Assembly: GCA_036244855.1 (NCBI GenBank)
Contig: BQKZ01000481.1
Coordinates: forward strand, 86,629 to 149,313
DNA length: 62,685 bases
Source of the DNA: Temnopleurus reevesii
Lineage: Eukaryota > Echinodermata > Echinoidea > Temnopleuroida > Temnopleuridae
Reading direction: 5' to 3'
Shown here: positions 52,359-62,685 of the stretch, piece by piece
Numbering within the stretch: the stretch's first letter is position 1
Layout: each line of letters starts with the position of its first letter
Position numbers and translations under genes: made by a program
Notes under the pieces: model-generated
Database searches by the model: none
What the model saw: the letters and a program-made list of their open reading frames with translations, nothing else
Told to the model about the DNA's origin: nothing

Positions 52359-55296
52359 ACTATCATATTTCATTACATAATTCTGGAAAGAAAAAACTAA
52401 GACTGTGCATGTTCATTTTATCATCAACTTCTGGTCAAGAAGACTGATAACGTTACCTTATGGGTTTATTCTACAGTATACATGTATATGTATCTATCAA
52501 GGAGGTCAATGTGCTCTATTTTATTTAATATGGAATTTTTTACTTCATTCTTCACAGTCACATTTGACCAGAACTAAAGGTCAACCAATGTCAACATGTC
52601 GACTGCTCTCATTCATAAACTCCCAAAATCAGTTTGGATTTAAGTCAACTAGTTCCAGCTGAAGTCACAAGTGTATGCGCACAGAGGCACACCCACGTCT
52701 CTGAGCTCGTCACAGATCAGTGACTGAACGGGAAAATCAATAAATGCTCGTAGAAGATTTGGAGGACTCGTTACAGATTAATCAGAGCTGTAACGTAACA
52801 ATGCGCTGCTGCATAAAAAATGTGATGTGTACTACCTGTCGACTGTGGTTGTGACGAATGAAGTCCGAAAACTCAGTTATTTCTGGGTTTTTTTAATGTA
52901 CGGTAGTGCCATTTCAGCATCAATATAAGTCACAAATTTACCAAATTTGAATGTAAAGTCATTCTGAACATACATGAATATTTGTAAAAAGACATTTAAA
53001 AATCGTATAACATGTCATTAAAATATGTTTTCATGCTGGTTCAAGAAGATATCCCATTGAGTTATAGTTTTGTGACAAATTATGAACTATAAGTCCATAA
53101 TGCTTATTTGAAAAACAATCATGAAATGAAAAACAATCATGTATAATATTGAACAATCATTTGCAATCTTATGGACATGTAATTGAGTGATGATTTGAAA
53201 TGTGGATTCTGTGCAATATAAAAATTAGAGATATTCTATTATTTTTACAAATTTAGGGAATTATGTTGAATAGAATTCAAAGTTGATTACGATTATTTCA
53301 GTAAATTGATAAGATATTTACAAGCAATCATAGTTATTTTGAAAAAAAAAAGTTAATCAATGATAATTTGTATTTATTTGAAGCACATTACATTGCTTTT
53401 ATTAAGAACTTATAAAGACATTGTCATATGTGTGTTTTGCATCAAAGTGTACCAAAGTCGTAGATCTGGTGTACAATTGAGGAAGAAACAAGACTCAATT
53501 TACAGAAATATATCATTGAAGTCGAAATTAAATGCATTCCAATGTATTACTTGTGATATGATACACAATTAGATGCTAAAACTATGAGTGATGATATTGT
53601 ATTTATTTGATACAATGATTATTTGATTCATCTTCAGTTGATAACAAGTTATTAAAACACAATTAAACTACATGTTTAAATGTATTTGTGTATCATGAGA
53701 TCCACATTTATATATTGAGCCTGAAGTGATAAATGTGTTTGCATGGTGAAAAAAAATTAGCAATGTGACTTAATATTTTATTTGTACAAAATTTGTAAAG
53801 CAAAGATATATATTTTAGAACGTCTTTTGGTACTTTAGTTGGAGTGATTTGTTTTAGGTGATGAAATCTTAAATTAAATGTTTGTTATTAAAGGTTGTAC
53901 TGATCTAATTATGTAAGCACAATATTTCCTTAATGAAATGAAATAGTAAGTTGTTATGTATCAGTAAATTCATTCCAATATACTTGCCTTGAGCACATAT
54001 TGAATCTGGCACAATTAAAGTACCCTGCATTATTATTATTATTATTATCATTGTTGTTGTTGTAATTGTTATTGTAAAACAGTCATTAATTTATTGATTT
54101 TTGCCCAGCTTCTTTTGTTCCATAGTAAGTGCGAATCATATCTGAATTTTTGCAATTGTGAAAAAAGTACAGATATGGGTTATACTCATAGTGGTATGTT
54201 TCCGAAAATTATATTAAAACAAAGAAAAGAGAAGACTGATTAAGATCAGGAGCTATCCAGAGAAATCCAGAGAAAGAAAGAATAAATGTAAGGAGATACA
54301 TTTATAATGTGTACAATACATTACTTTCTATTTGTATTCATAGATTTTCAAACAAATTTTTTGAATGACTACAAATTAGGTAGATACCAGGAGAGATAAA
54401 GGAAATGTCATAAACATGAAATTACCAGGATTTCTTCGTCTTTATACAGCATGGAATCAAGTTTTTTGTCTTAAAAAGGGATAAAATGTGCAATCCTAAT
54501 TTTCCGTCCTATATTAAATAATATATACTCCTACCTTATATGTCACCTTGCTGGGATTATGTATTCAAACTATTCTAGGTTATTCTTAAATTAAATCAAA
54601 TTCATCATTTTAAGGATTTAAACAAATTAGAGAATTCCAGGAGATTGGACAAGGTAAAAACCCATAGATAATGACCCTGCCCATCCCCAAAACAAAACAC
54701 AACAAATATAAATGTTGAAAGTATAAGTACATGATGATTTATCATTCATAAGAAACATATTCAAAATATGAATATGAGGAATCCTGCATTAATTACATGG
54801 ATGTAAATCATCTCCTGATATTTGTGTTTGTTGTATTTTTTTTTATTTGTATCAGCATGAGATAGAATATAAGATATTATCTATTTGACTTCTCTCTTAT
54901 GTTTTACAAGTCTTTTAATGTGCATTAAAATAATTACAATTATCTGCAATTCAAATACAAAATGTCATTTAACCACATTAACACAAAGAAATCATGATGA
55001 GGATGAATTCAAATTTACCAGATCCATGTATAATATTTTAAGTTTGGAGAGAACAAATTAAATTGTACATGATCTTAATGTGCTTCAGCCTTTAGTTTGA
55101 TCAAATTTCTTTTAAATAAGAATTAACACTATTTCACTGGATCTAAGATCAATACACAAATTGATTGTACAGATATTGATGGTACTAAATGTTTTGTATC
55201 ATTTTATTAGACCTTTAATTATTGAATTGTAGATTGAATTATAACATACAAGTATGATTTGTTGCAATTTGAATGTATGTCATCAATGTTTACACA
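52359..55296. other. 3' UTR and AT-rich intergenic DNA
   Basis: A first AATAAA lies at 52739-52744, about 380 bases after the stop, and could be the polyadenylation signal; the true end cannot be decided. An (ATT)n run is at about 54030-54060. No exon was recognised. Confidence 0.5.
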
Positions 55297-55885
55297 TTAA
55301 AGGATTACTATTATGAAACTGCAAGTTGATCTGTATTGATGTATTATACCATTATCGATACCCTTTTCAGTGAAAGAGAGTCCAAATGTGTTTCATATAT
55401 TTAATAATATTTTTTTTTTTCAATTTTATGTTGGCTTTGTAGGGAACACCCCTAAAAATTTCTTTCAAATGTCAATCCTGTTGTGACATCACAAGAGTCA
55501 AGTTTGTCCACCTTGCTACATCATGTTTCAGAGCTGGTTCTGTAAATAACAAAAGGAAATATGAGGATCAATGAAAGGGAACTAGAATGCGCAATCACCT
55601 GAATTGAAATCCCTGCATTGATCCACATATTTCCTTTTGTTATTTACAGAACGAGAAACATGATCTAGCAAGGTGAACAAACTTGACTCTTGTGATGTCA
55701 CAACAGGATCGACATTTGAAAGAAATTTTTATGGGCGTTCCATACTAAGCCAACATAAAAATGAAGAAAAAATATTATAAAATATACGAAACACATTTGG
55801 ACTCTCTTTAACTGAAAAATGTATTGATAATGGTATGATACATCAATACAGATCAACTTGTATTTTCATAATAGTAACCCTTCAA
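55297..55885. mobile_element. 589-bp fold-back MITE, fuller copy of the 21056 element
   Basis: Begins TTAAAGGATTACTATTATGA and ends TCATAATAGTAACCCTTCAA. The arms are inverted over nearly their full length, including TGACATCACAAGAGTCAAGT/ACTTGACTCTTGTGATGTCA. Compared with 21056-21572 it keeps the centre (AACTAGAATGCGCAATCACC). The right TTAA is mutated, so this copy is older or inactive. Confidence 0.85.
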
Positions 55886-56145
55886 ATTGAACACTTTATG
55901 TTGTATATATGAAATAAATTTAGCTGGTATATTTGTTTTGGCTATGCACAAGACAAGTAAATCATTCACATGTTTCACCAAAGTGTCGAATTGTGATTAA
56001 AAAAAGAAGCAACAAATTGTTATTTTGTCACCTTGAATGTTATTAAATTTCACACAAAACAATTTCCAAGTGAGTTATATCCTTTCTTCCTACATGATTG
56101 TGCTGATTTAAATGATAGTAATGGGAATGGTACACTATGGAACTG

Positions 56146-56322
56146 TTCAAAAGTTATAATTGAACACAAGTTGCAGTTGATAGGAAAGCACCAATCAAAA
56201 TCATTGTTTCATGCACATCTTATTAGAGGTGCATGTCATGCGCAAATGAAAATGTATGTTACAATTTGCAACTGATTTGCAGTTGATTTGCGATCAATTT
56301 CAACTTCTGAACAACACCCCGT
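56146..56322. mobile_element. Fold-back repeat of the CAACTGCAA family, copy 3
   Basis: TTCAAAAGTTATAATTGAAC and ACAAGTTGCAGTTGAT at the left; TTTGCAACTGATTTGCAGTTGATTTGCGATCAA at the right; CACCAATCAAAATCATTGTTTCATGC inside. The best preserved of three copies. Confidence 0.6.
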
Positions 56323-57654
56323 ACACATATGGAAATTATTTGGTTACCTGTTATCACTGTAGAGCTTAGAACTAGGGTATCATGGTAGGATTGATCATTA
56401 GGAGTGTTGACAATTCTGCAAATTACGGCAATTCTGACATCAAAGTCAGGATTACCCTAATTCATAGTGCAGACACAAATTCCTGGTGATTCGGAAGGAG
56501 ATCTAAATCACACTTTGGAGTGTGATTATGCCGACATATCACTCAGTCAACCCTAGTGCGAAGGGTAGGGTGCTTTGAACATCAATGTGATTGGTATCTA
56601 GTCTGCAGGCACAGACCCTTGTGTTTTCTTGTTGCATTTTTATGCAGTGCATGATACAGAGTCTGATATTACAGACTGCACTGCCTTTTCCACAAGCCAA
56701 TGCTAAGGATTCATAATATTTTGGAGTAGTCTCGATATGCAGACTCTTGAGTATGCATGATAAATATTACAGTAAACCGAAGCCAAGAGTCTATGCCTAC
56801 AAACTAATTGATATCCATAGTGAGGTTACATGTGTGCAGTGATTGCTTTGATCCAGCGATCGCTGTACTTCTAGGCTCTGAATGTGGATCGCGATTTAAA
56901 TCTCCTCTCTAGTGCAAATTCTGGCTATCTAACATCAATGTTAGGATCAAGATCCAAATCACTTTGATTCATAGTGGGAACACGGCCCCTAGCGATCGAA
57001 GTTTTGGCCAATGATATCCGATGTAATGGATACTCAAACTGTAATAGTACCCCTTTAAACAACATTAGTTGGTATTGAAATATATCAAATGGATTCCATA
57101 CTTGAACACCTTTCAGTTGGTGTTAAATTTAACACCAGCGTTTTTGCATTGCAGTGGTGCAGGGTGCAACGTTAAAGCCAAAGTGAGGTTTTGGTAAAAG
57201 CAAATATTTGTATCCCCAAATTTTGTCTTCAAATCTAAATAAAATGAAATACAGTACATGAAAATGTTGAACAAAAGATTGTGTGAAAATGTATGAGTTT
57301 TGGAAAAGCTATAACCTAAAACATGTAAAATGTCCAAAGTATTTCAAGTTTCTGGTCCCCGAGACTGAAATTCAATAATTTCTTTTTTTTTTTATAAAGA
57401 ACAATGAAACTTTCGAGATTTTATTGTTGTGTATGCCTTGTGATCATGCTATTGTCAAATCTCGGAAATAACTTTGCATAATTTATCCCCAATAACGACC
57501 AAAATATTAACCACGAGAGGGAGCTAAATGTGATTTAACGGTCAAATTCAAATTTTCAAGAAGTATTAGTTCGTAAAAAATTGTTGTGGTCTATAAATGG
57601 GTGTAAGATATATTTGTCATGATAAACATCCCACAAAATTCACAATTCTCAATC

Positions 57655-57830
57655 CCACCCATGGCGTTAATTTCCTTCAGCAAAAATGTATCCAGATTGT
57701 ACTGTAATCAACCCGGGTGAGGTGATTGAGTACTATGAGGAAGAAAATACTTAAATACAGTGAGCGCCGAATGGTAGCCATGCTAAAACAAGTCAATAAT
57801 GAATAGAGCGCTTAGAAAAACTTCATGTTA
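57655..57830 (+). mobile_element. SINE-like 3' part, plus strand
   Basis: CCATGGCGTTAATTTCCTTCAGCAAAAATG and the following CCAGATTGTACTG...CAACCCGGGTGAGGTG match the region just behind the tRNA-like head of the full copy at 61119-61442. It ends in AGCGCTTAG. Confidence 0.65.
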
Positions 57831-58278
57831 AGTGTTGTTTATATGTTTTATCATGATTTTATTATTTCTATTATTATAATTGTTATTAGAATTATGATCA
57901 TTATTATCATCATTACGATTTTTAATGTCAATTTCTTTTATTACTGTTTGATGGACATGAACGAATTATCCTAAACTAGAATTCTTGCAAAGTCTACTCT
58001 CAATCTTTTTCCAACTTGCTTATCCCTGATTAAAATAATTTCAACTGTACATTGGATTTTTCTTTGAACGAAGAAATTTCAAGTGGATAATGGTTTTGCT
58101 GTCGGATAATAATTTCCGGTTTTCTTTCTCTGAAACTGAAAATAGAAACCATTTCCTCATTCTTACATTTCTATTCTCATATGAATATACCTGTAATCAC
58201 AGCTACAGTATACACTCTGAAATATATTGTGATTAGTGTTTGGTTTGATGGGAGCAAATTTATTCCAAATCGATCAAA

Positions 58279-58360
58279 ATGATGACATATTGGAATATGA
58301 ATCATCTTCAAATTACCATGGGAATGATAATTATGCTTGTGGTGCATCATTCATCGGCTA
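58279..58360 (+). CDS. Gene B exon 1: signal peptide
   Basis: ATG ATG start, then MMTYWNMNHLQITMGMIIML and VVHHSSA before a phase 1 donor GTGAGT. A hydrophobic core (MGMIIMLVV) followed by small residues (SSA) is a good signal peptide. The start could be either ATG. A defective copy is about 300 bases downstream. Confidence 0.7.
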
Positions 58361-61300
58361 GTGAGTATTACGTATATATATATATATATATATATATATC
58401 ACACACACACACATATATAAGTATATGTGTGTGTGTGTGTTTTAAAGTATATCTATAATATAGAACCATTTCCTCATTCTTATTTTCGCATATAATTATA
58501 CCTGTAGTATCAATCGTATTATAAACTCGGAAATATATTTGGTTTGGCTTGACCTCAGCAAATTTATTCCAAATTGATAAAAATGATGAATATAAATCGT
58601 CTATAAATTACCATGGGAATGATAATTATGCTTTTGGTGCATCATTCATTCTAGAAAGAATATCAACTCATACCAACTCAGAATGGTATAAGGAACCAAT
58701 GTTTTGTAGTATTGTTCATCATCGTATACCTCATGATTCTTATTCTTAAAATGATTCATGTACAGTGTCATGACGGAACTTTGTTTTTACAAGATGCCAT
58801 ATTGATAATAATAATACCAATGATAATGATAGTTATGATAATGACAGCAACATTTATAAGGCGCAGAAACTATATGCATATACTGCGCTAGTTAATATTC
58901 ATGAATTGTATCATTACCCTGACTACGGTAAGAAATCGAGCTAGGGGTTAATGTATGAAAATTAAGAATAGGGTACGAGTTTTCACAAAATTTATGAGGA
59001 AATGATAAAGACATTCTAAATCACATTCTATTTTTCTCCTGTGAAAAATGTTAAATTTGGTATACGAAAACTATGGCGAGATTTCCGACATGACGTAACA
59101 CTTTCCGTCAAAGTTGCCTACCGGAGGGATCCACACCAGCAGCAGGGATCGTAATGCCATTAAAACTTCTAAAAAGTACAACTTTTCAACCAATTTTCTC
59201 CAATTTTCACAGTTTGTTCACTGTTTCCATCATCTGACAGCACAATAACTCAAGGGGGTTGGTTCCCTTTTAAGAACAGACCAACAAAACAGAACAAAAA
59301 AGTGACTTCAAAAATATTTCGTTTTCTCAATGTTGAAATCAACTTTAGAGAACAGACTAATTGAACAAAAAGTGATTTCGATGTTTCGTTATCTCTCTAT
59401 TTCCTCTAATAGAATTTGAATGCGACTTTTAAGAACAGACCAATAAAACAAAAATTGATTTTGATATTGCGTTTTCTCCATGTTTCCTGTGACAGAATGA
59501 ATGAACAAACCAATAGAACGAAAAGGTGATTTCTACATTTCGTTTTCTCCATGTTATCTCTCCCAGAATTTGAATGCGACTTTGGATGGCGGAATTGGTT
59601 GAGTAGCAAAGGTTTGACGAATTGTGGAGTGACACAGTCGGAAGTGAGATGGATAACATTCTCTGGACGCGCGAACTTTGGCAATGGACCTTCAGGAAAC
59701 AATGATGGTTTGTATCTTCCACGGGCCGATTGTTCAAAATAATCTTAACTATCCAACTACAAAAACAACAAATACCGACTAAAACAATTCCTAAGAGAAA
59801 TCAAAGCCATCGTAACCCCATAACGCCTTCTACCAAAGATTTCTAAGTACGCAATAATATCATCCTTTGTGATATTATGTGCCAGAAAAGAACGATTCTG
59901 GGGATTAGTTCAATATTTTAATCTCTAATAACCGTTTCTTCTTTAATTAACCATCCCTATGTTCATCAAATGACACAGAAGTTAAAATCTTTTATAAAAT
60001 GAAACCAGCCATTAAACCCCAAAGCAGCCAATGATTATCATGATAAGATCGTTGTGCAATTCACTCAGAAACTCTATTATCAATACATAATTTGTTTCTT
60101 ACTATATTTTGTTCTTGCATGAATGTCATGATTATATATGTTGTATTGTACAGGACCGAGGGTCTGGTTATGCATGTAAACTGGCACTTGTTTCTAATAA
60201 ATGTTTGATGAAATAAAAATTCTTGCTGAGACGTATAAACTTATTATATGCCACCGTCTTAACATACGGTAGTCGTTTCAACTCTACCGTCTATGTTAAG
60301 AGAGTGGCACAAGAAGTTAAAGGGGAATTACACCCGGACAATAATGTACTGTCAGTAAATGAAGAAAAATCAGATGAACCAGCTGAAAATTTGAGCAAAA
60401 TTGGATAATCCGTTCAAAAGTTATGAATTTTCAAAGTTATCATTTCCTCCTATGCTGGGCATCCTTGAATTGGCATGCGTATAGCTAATTAGCATAATCT
60501 GTGATGTCATACATGGAGAACTCCTCATTCACTTTGTATATAAATTTATTGAAAATGGATCAATATCATATTTCAAATGAGGAATCAACACAGTTCTTTC
60601 TGGAATGCTTGCAGAATTGATGTGGCTATAATATATTTAACCAAAGAAACAAAATTTTGTCTACTTTTCTGGAAAAAGAGGAAAATGTGAAATTTTGTGT
60701 ACAAAACGAATGGAGAGTTCTCCATGTTGGCAGCCATTTTGTGCATGTACGTTTGCCAATTTAAGGAGCCCATGAGGGTGTAAATCAAACCTTTGAAAAT
60801 TCATAACTTTTGAATGGATTATCTGATTTTGCTAAACTTTTCAGTTTGTTAATCTTATTTTTCTCCATTTAATGATAGCAATTCAATATCCGAGTGTAGT
60901 TCCCCTTTAAGACGTCTTAACAAGAAGAGATAGCGGAAACCATTCCGTGAAATTGGCCCCGGTTTCAAAGAAAATGCAAAATCTTGATATAAAATACTAT
61001 AATCCTCAGCATTTAACAATTTCACATTATACTGCCCAGAAGTGTAAAGTTGTAAAGTAATTGTCTACAAGAAAGAATGTTTTCGTAATTGGCACCCATT
61101 TGTTAATTTTTCTGCGTAGAAGCTACGTGGTGTAGTGATTCTGACTCTCGCCTCTCAACTAGAGGGTCGGTGGTTCGAATCTCGCCCATGGCGTTCATTT
61201 CCTTCAGCAAGAAATGTATCCACACTGTGCTGACACTCAACCCAGGTGTTAAATTGGTACCTAGTTGGATTATAAAGACTGCCGTCGCCACTGTAACTTA

Positions 61301-62351
61301 GGCTGGCATTGTGGAAGCTCCCCAGGGAGCTAAGGAAACGCATTGCGTGCGGTTGATATTCTTATATATCCTTTAACCGGGGAAATAATATTGTGAGAGC
61401 GCTTTGGGTCAAATGGGAAAAGCGTCATAATTATGATTATGATATGTTTATGATATATTCATTACTATGTCTACTTAATATACTCAATCATTAGTGACAA
61501 ATATCGCTTTCATATCATTTTGATCTCTGCTGTTATGTATTTTAATTCAGCCTCCTGGCTCAATGATATAGACTATTCTTAATAAAAATTGAATTGAATT
61601 GAATTGAAAATGTCTACAGATGGCTACTTCTTGGCAAAATATTCAGAAGGAAGACCGGCTACATTCACACTTCCAAGTCTCCAACTCCAACGGAACTCGG
61701 GCACACTTTCATTCAAATACAAGACATTTGGATCAGATCAAGTCACATTGATTGTTACCGTCTGCAACCATGGCAACCAAGGGACAGAACGCAGAATTAG
61801 GACCTCCAATCGAGCCTGGCAAGACTCTGGTCCAATTCGTGTATATTGCGATGGACAAGACCCAGAGGTAATTGAAGTATAGAAATATGGGGTCCTACCA
61901 AAGGCTGAAAAGTGTTGAAGTGCGCCAAAAAGTACCCAAGAGTGCCGAAAACTACTCTTCGGCAGTCTTCGGCAGTCTTCGGCAGTTCTTGGCTTTTAGT
62001 ATGCTCATATAAGTATGCATAGTTTCGCTATCTTGACTGTTTCATTCTTAATGGCTAGGCCCCAAGCACTTAGAAGCCCCAACTGAACATGAATTAACAC
62101 GGCTATTTGTTCAGTTCACAACTATCCTAAACACTAATGAAAAACCGATGAAAACAAAGTTTAAAAAATGAATAAGGACAATAGTTGTTTTTATCGATTA
62201 CTATGACGTCAGCCTGCGTCCATCTACATTCACTTGAATTTGCCCAATATATTTGCCTAATTCCAGGTACGTTTTACAGCCGAATGGTCAGGATCTTCCA
62301 AAAAAGCAATAGCTGTGGACAGCATAGAGGCCATTTCTATTCCTCCACCAA
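58279..62351 (+). CDS. Gene B: secreted or membrane MAM-domain protein, 3' end outside window
   Basis: Four exons with matching phases (1, 1, 0, 1) encode a signal peptide and a MAM domain (meprin/A5/RPTP-mu type). MAM domains are extracellular adhesion and dimerisation modules. The last visible donor (GTAAGT at 62352) shows that more exons follow. Total visible length about 185 residues. Confidence 0.75.
58374..58440. repeat. (TA)n(CA)n...(TG)n microsatellite hairpin
   Basis: (TA)n, then CACACACACACACA, a short spacer, and TGTGTGTGTGTGTG. The CA and TG arms can pair. It lies just after the gene B exon 1 donor. Confidence 0.9.
58583..58655 (+). pseudogene. Defective copy of gene B exon 1
   Basis: ATGATGAATATAAATCGTCTATAA: an in-frame TAA after seven codons. 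The ACCATGGGAATGATAATTATGCTT part is preserved, but the GTGAGT donor is replaced by CTAGAAAG. Confidence 0.85.
58799..58895 (-). mobile_element. SINE-like tail fragment
   Basis: (AATAAT)n, GACAGCAACATTTATAAGGC and GCATATACTGCGCTAG: reverse complement of the GCGC tail type. Confidence 0.4.
59256..59580 (+). repeat. Imperfect tandem repeats reaching into the gene B exon 2 acceptor
   Basis: AAGAACAGACCAA(C/T)(A/G)AAAC ... GTGA(C/T)TTC ... TTTCGTTTTCTC recurs about four times (59272, 59350, 59432, 59500). A copy of the exon start (AGAATTTGAATGCGACTTTTAA) lies at about 59411, before the real one at 59565. Confidence 0.75.
59567..59707 (+). CDS. Gene B exon 2: MAM domain, first part
   Basis: Phase 1-1 (acceptor TATCTCTCCCAG, weak donor GTTTGT). 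FECDFGWRNWLSSKGLTNCG then EVRWITFSGRANFGNGPSGN. The F-x-CDF start and the region preceding the DH/DG-x-[YF]-[LM] motif fit a MAM domain. Confidence 0.78.
60249..60310. repeat. Short hairpin next to the TTAA MITE
   Basis: GCCACCGTCTTAACATACGGTAG pairs with CTACCGTCTATGTTAAGAGAGTGGC. After the TTAA MITE the sequence continues GACGTCTTAACAAG, so the MITE may have inserted into an older fold-back element. Confidence 0.55.
60317..60910. mobile_element. 594-bp TTAA-flanked fold-back MITE, second family
   Basis: Starts TTAAAGGGGAATTACACCCG and ends TATCCGAGTGTAGTTCCCCTTTAA. The arms pair over long stretches (AATCCGTTCAAAAGTTATGAATTTTC/GAAAATTCATAACTTTTGAATGGATT; ATGGAGAACTC/GAGTTCTCCAT). The TTAA ends again suggest a piggyBac-type target, but the interior is unrelated to the 21056/55297 family. 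Confidence 0.85.
61119..61442 (+). mobile_element. Full-length tRNA-derived SINE-like repeat, plus strand
   Basis: Head: box A-like CGTGGTGTAGTGATTCTGAC, box B-like GGTCGGTGGTTCGAATC (61170-61185). Body: CATTTCCTTCAGCAAGAAAT, CCTAGTTGGATTATAAAGAC, CACTGTAACTTA, ATATATCCTTTAACCGG and the GAGCGCTTTGGG motif, then an AT-rich (ATTATG) tail. The reference copy for the fragments elsewhere in the window. Confidence 0.8.
61620..61867 (+). CDS. Gene B exon 3: MAM domain, central part
   Basis: Phase 1 in (GTCTACAG), phase 0 out (GTAATT). DGYFLAKYSEGRPATFTLPS, LSFKYKTFGSDQVTLIVTVC and RAWQDSGPIRVYCDGQDPE. The D-G-x-[YF]-[LF] motif, the core L-x-F-x-Y-x-x-x-G strand and the W near the end are MAM features. 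Confidence 0.82.
62267..62351 (+). CDS. Gene B exon 4: MAM domain, last part
   Basis: Phase 0 in (TAATTCCAG), phase 1 out (GTAAGT). VRFTAEWSGSSKKAIAVDSI then EAISIPPP. The [VI]-x-F-x-A and AIAVDSI strand (usually IAIDDI) close the MAM domain. Confidence 0.82.
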
Positions 62352-62530
62352 GTAAGTATTTTCGATCTCTAGTAGGGTGATTACACGAAATTAAGGCCCC
62401 AATCACACAGAAGCCCCGATACAACACGAGTCAACACGACTCTTTGTCCAGTACACGTCTGGGTAAACAATGAGAGAGAATCGATGCTGTATCTGACCGG
62501 GGTTTAATAATGCTCAATTTCATCCCGACA

Positions 62531-62604
62531 GATATACGCACACGCACAAACACACACACACACCCACACACACACAAACACACACCCACGCCCACACACA
62601 CCCA

Positions 62605-62665
<61 letters not shown>
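62531..62665. repeat. (CA)n microsatellite near the window end
   Basis: About 130 bases of CACACA with CCCACA interruptions. A minus-strand frame of Val/Cys is an artefact. Confidence 0.95.
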
Positions 62666-62667
<2 letters not shown>

Positions 62668-62685
62668 GAAGAGTCCTCTCCAAGC

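Larger units (their letters stand above)
55886..58278. other. Intergenic DNA between genes A and B
   Basis: Holds a fold-back repeat (56146-56322), a SINE-like fragment (57655-57830) and AT-rich sequence. Around 56450-57000 there are several imperfect, probably old repeats (TCTGCAGGCACAGACCC, CAGACTCTTGAG). No exon recognised. Confidence 0.5.
58060..58650. repeat. ~300-bp tandem duplication containing the gene B start
   Basis: The block CATTTCCTCATTCTTA ... AAATATATT ... GCAAATTTATTCCAAAT ... ACCATGGGAATGATAATTATGCTT occurs at about 58150-58360 and again at about 58466-58655, separated by a (TA)n(CA)n microsatellite (58374-58440). Confidence 0.85.

Overview
This is animal nuclear DNA, not bacterial. 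It is AT-rich, has long introns with GT...AG splice sites, many microsatellites, tRNA-derived SINE-like repeats and fold-back (MITE-like) repeats, plus a 334-base assembly gap and five single-N joins. Domain content (fibronectin III + PLAT + PEP-19-type IQ), very high apparent heterozygosity and the repeat style suggest a marine invertebrate, most likely an echinoderm such as a sea urchin. That assignment is inference.

Gene A (+ strand, 5' end outside the window, stop codon at 52356-52358) fills the first 52 kb. I modelled 46 coding exons by hand, about 10.1 kb of coding sequence (~3,380 residues). From 68 to 30443 it encodes 16 fibronectin type III (FN3) domains. Almost every intron there is phase 1, so domain exons are interchangeable. 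Most FN3 domains carry a low-complexity insert in one loop, between the GYxVTC strand and the DDPxTTxxF strand: Lys/Glu-rich (up to ~270 residues), Ser/Lys/Asp-rich or SGDQ repeats. Three short phase 1-1 exons encode acidic-plus-IQ calmodulin-binding modules. One of them (22091-22195) closely resembles the vertebrate PEP-19/PCP4L1 core and sits inside a split FN3 domain. Small linker exons (39, 15, 21 and 57 bases) join blocks. From 31272 to 52358 there are six PLAT/LH2 domains in a LOXHD1-like arrangement of about three exons each, then an acidic C-terminal tail. The product is probably a very large cytoplasmic or submembrane scaffold: FN3 spacers, Ca/calmodulin-responsive IQ modules and lipid/protein-binding PLATs.

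From 52359 to 58278 I see a 3' UTR and intergenic DNA with repeats. Gene B (+ strand, 58279-62351, runs off the right end) starts with a signal-peptide exon and encodes a secreted or membrane protein with a MAM domain spread over three further exons.

The most striking property of the window is that exons repeatedly have decayed partial copies of themselves beside them, mostly of the donor-side half with the splice site. I count such copies at 11 exons of gene A and two of gene B. Some are real tandem duplications. Two larger duplications, joined at single Ns (40713 and 46957), look like two haplotypes placed end to end and should not be read as extra exons. Introns not given their own entry (1418-1890, 5643-6028, 6162-6666, 7078-7619, 12569-13117, 15193-15581, 19591-20206, 23718-24099, 25852-26365, 30444-31271, 31442-32031, 39210-39695, 42683-43255, 48164-48846, 51128-52117) hold nothing I recognise beyond AT-rich sequence, apart from the small linker exons.
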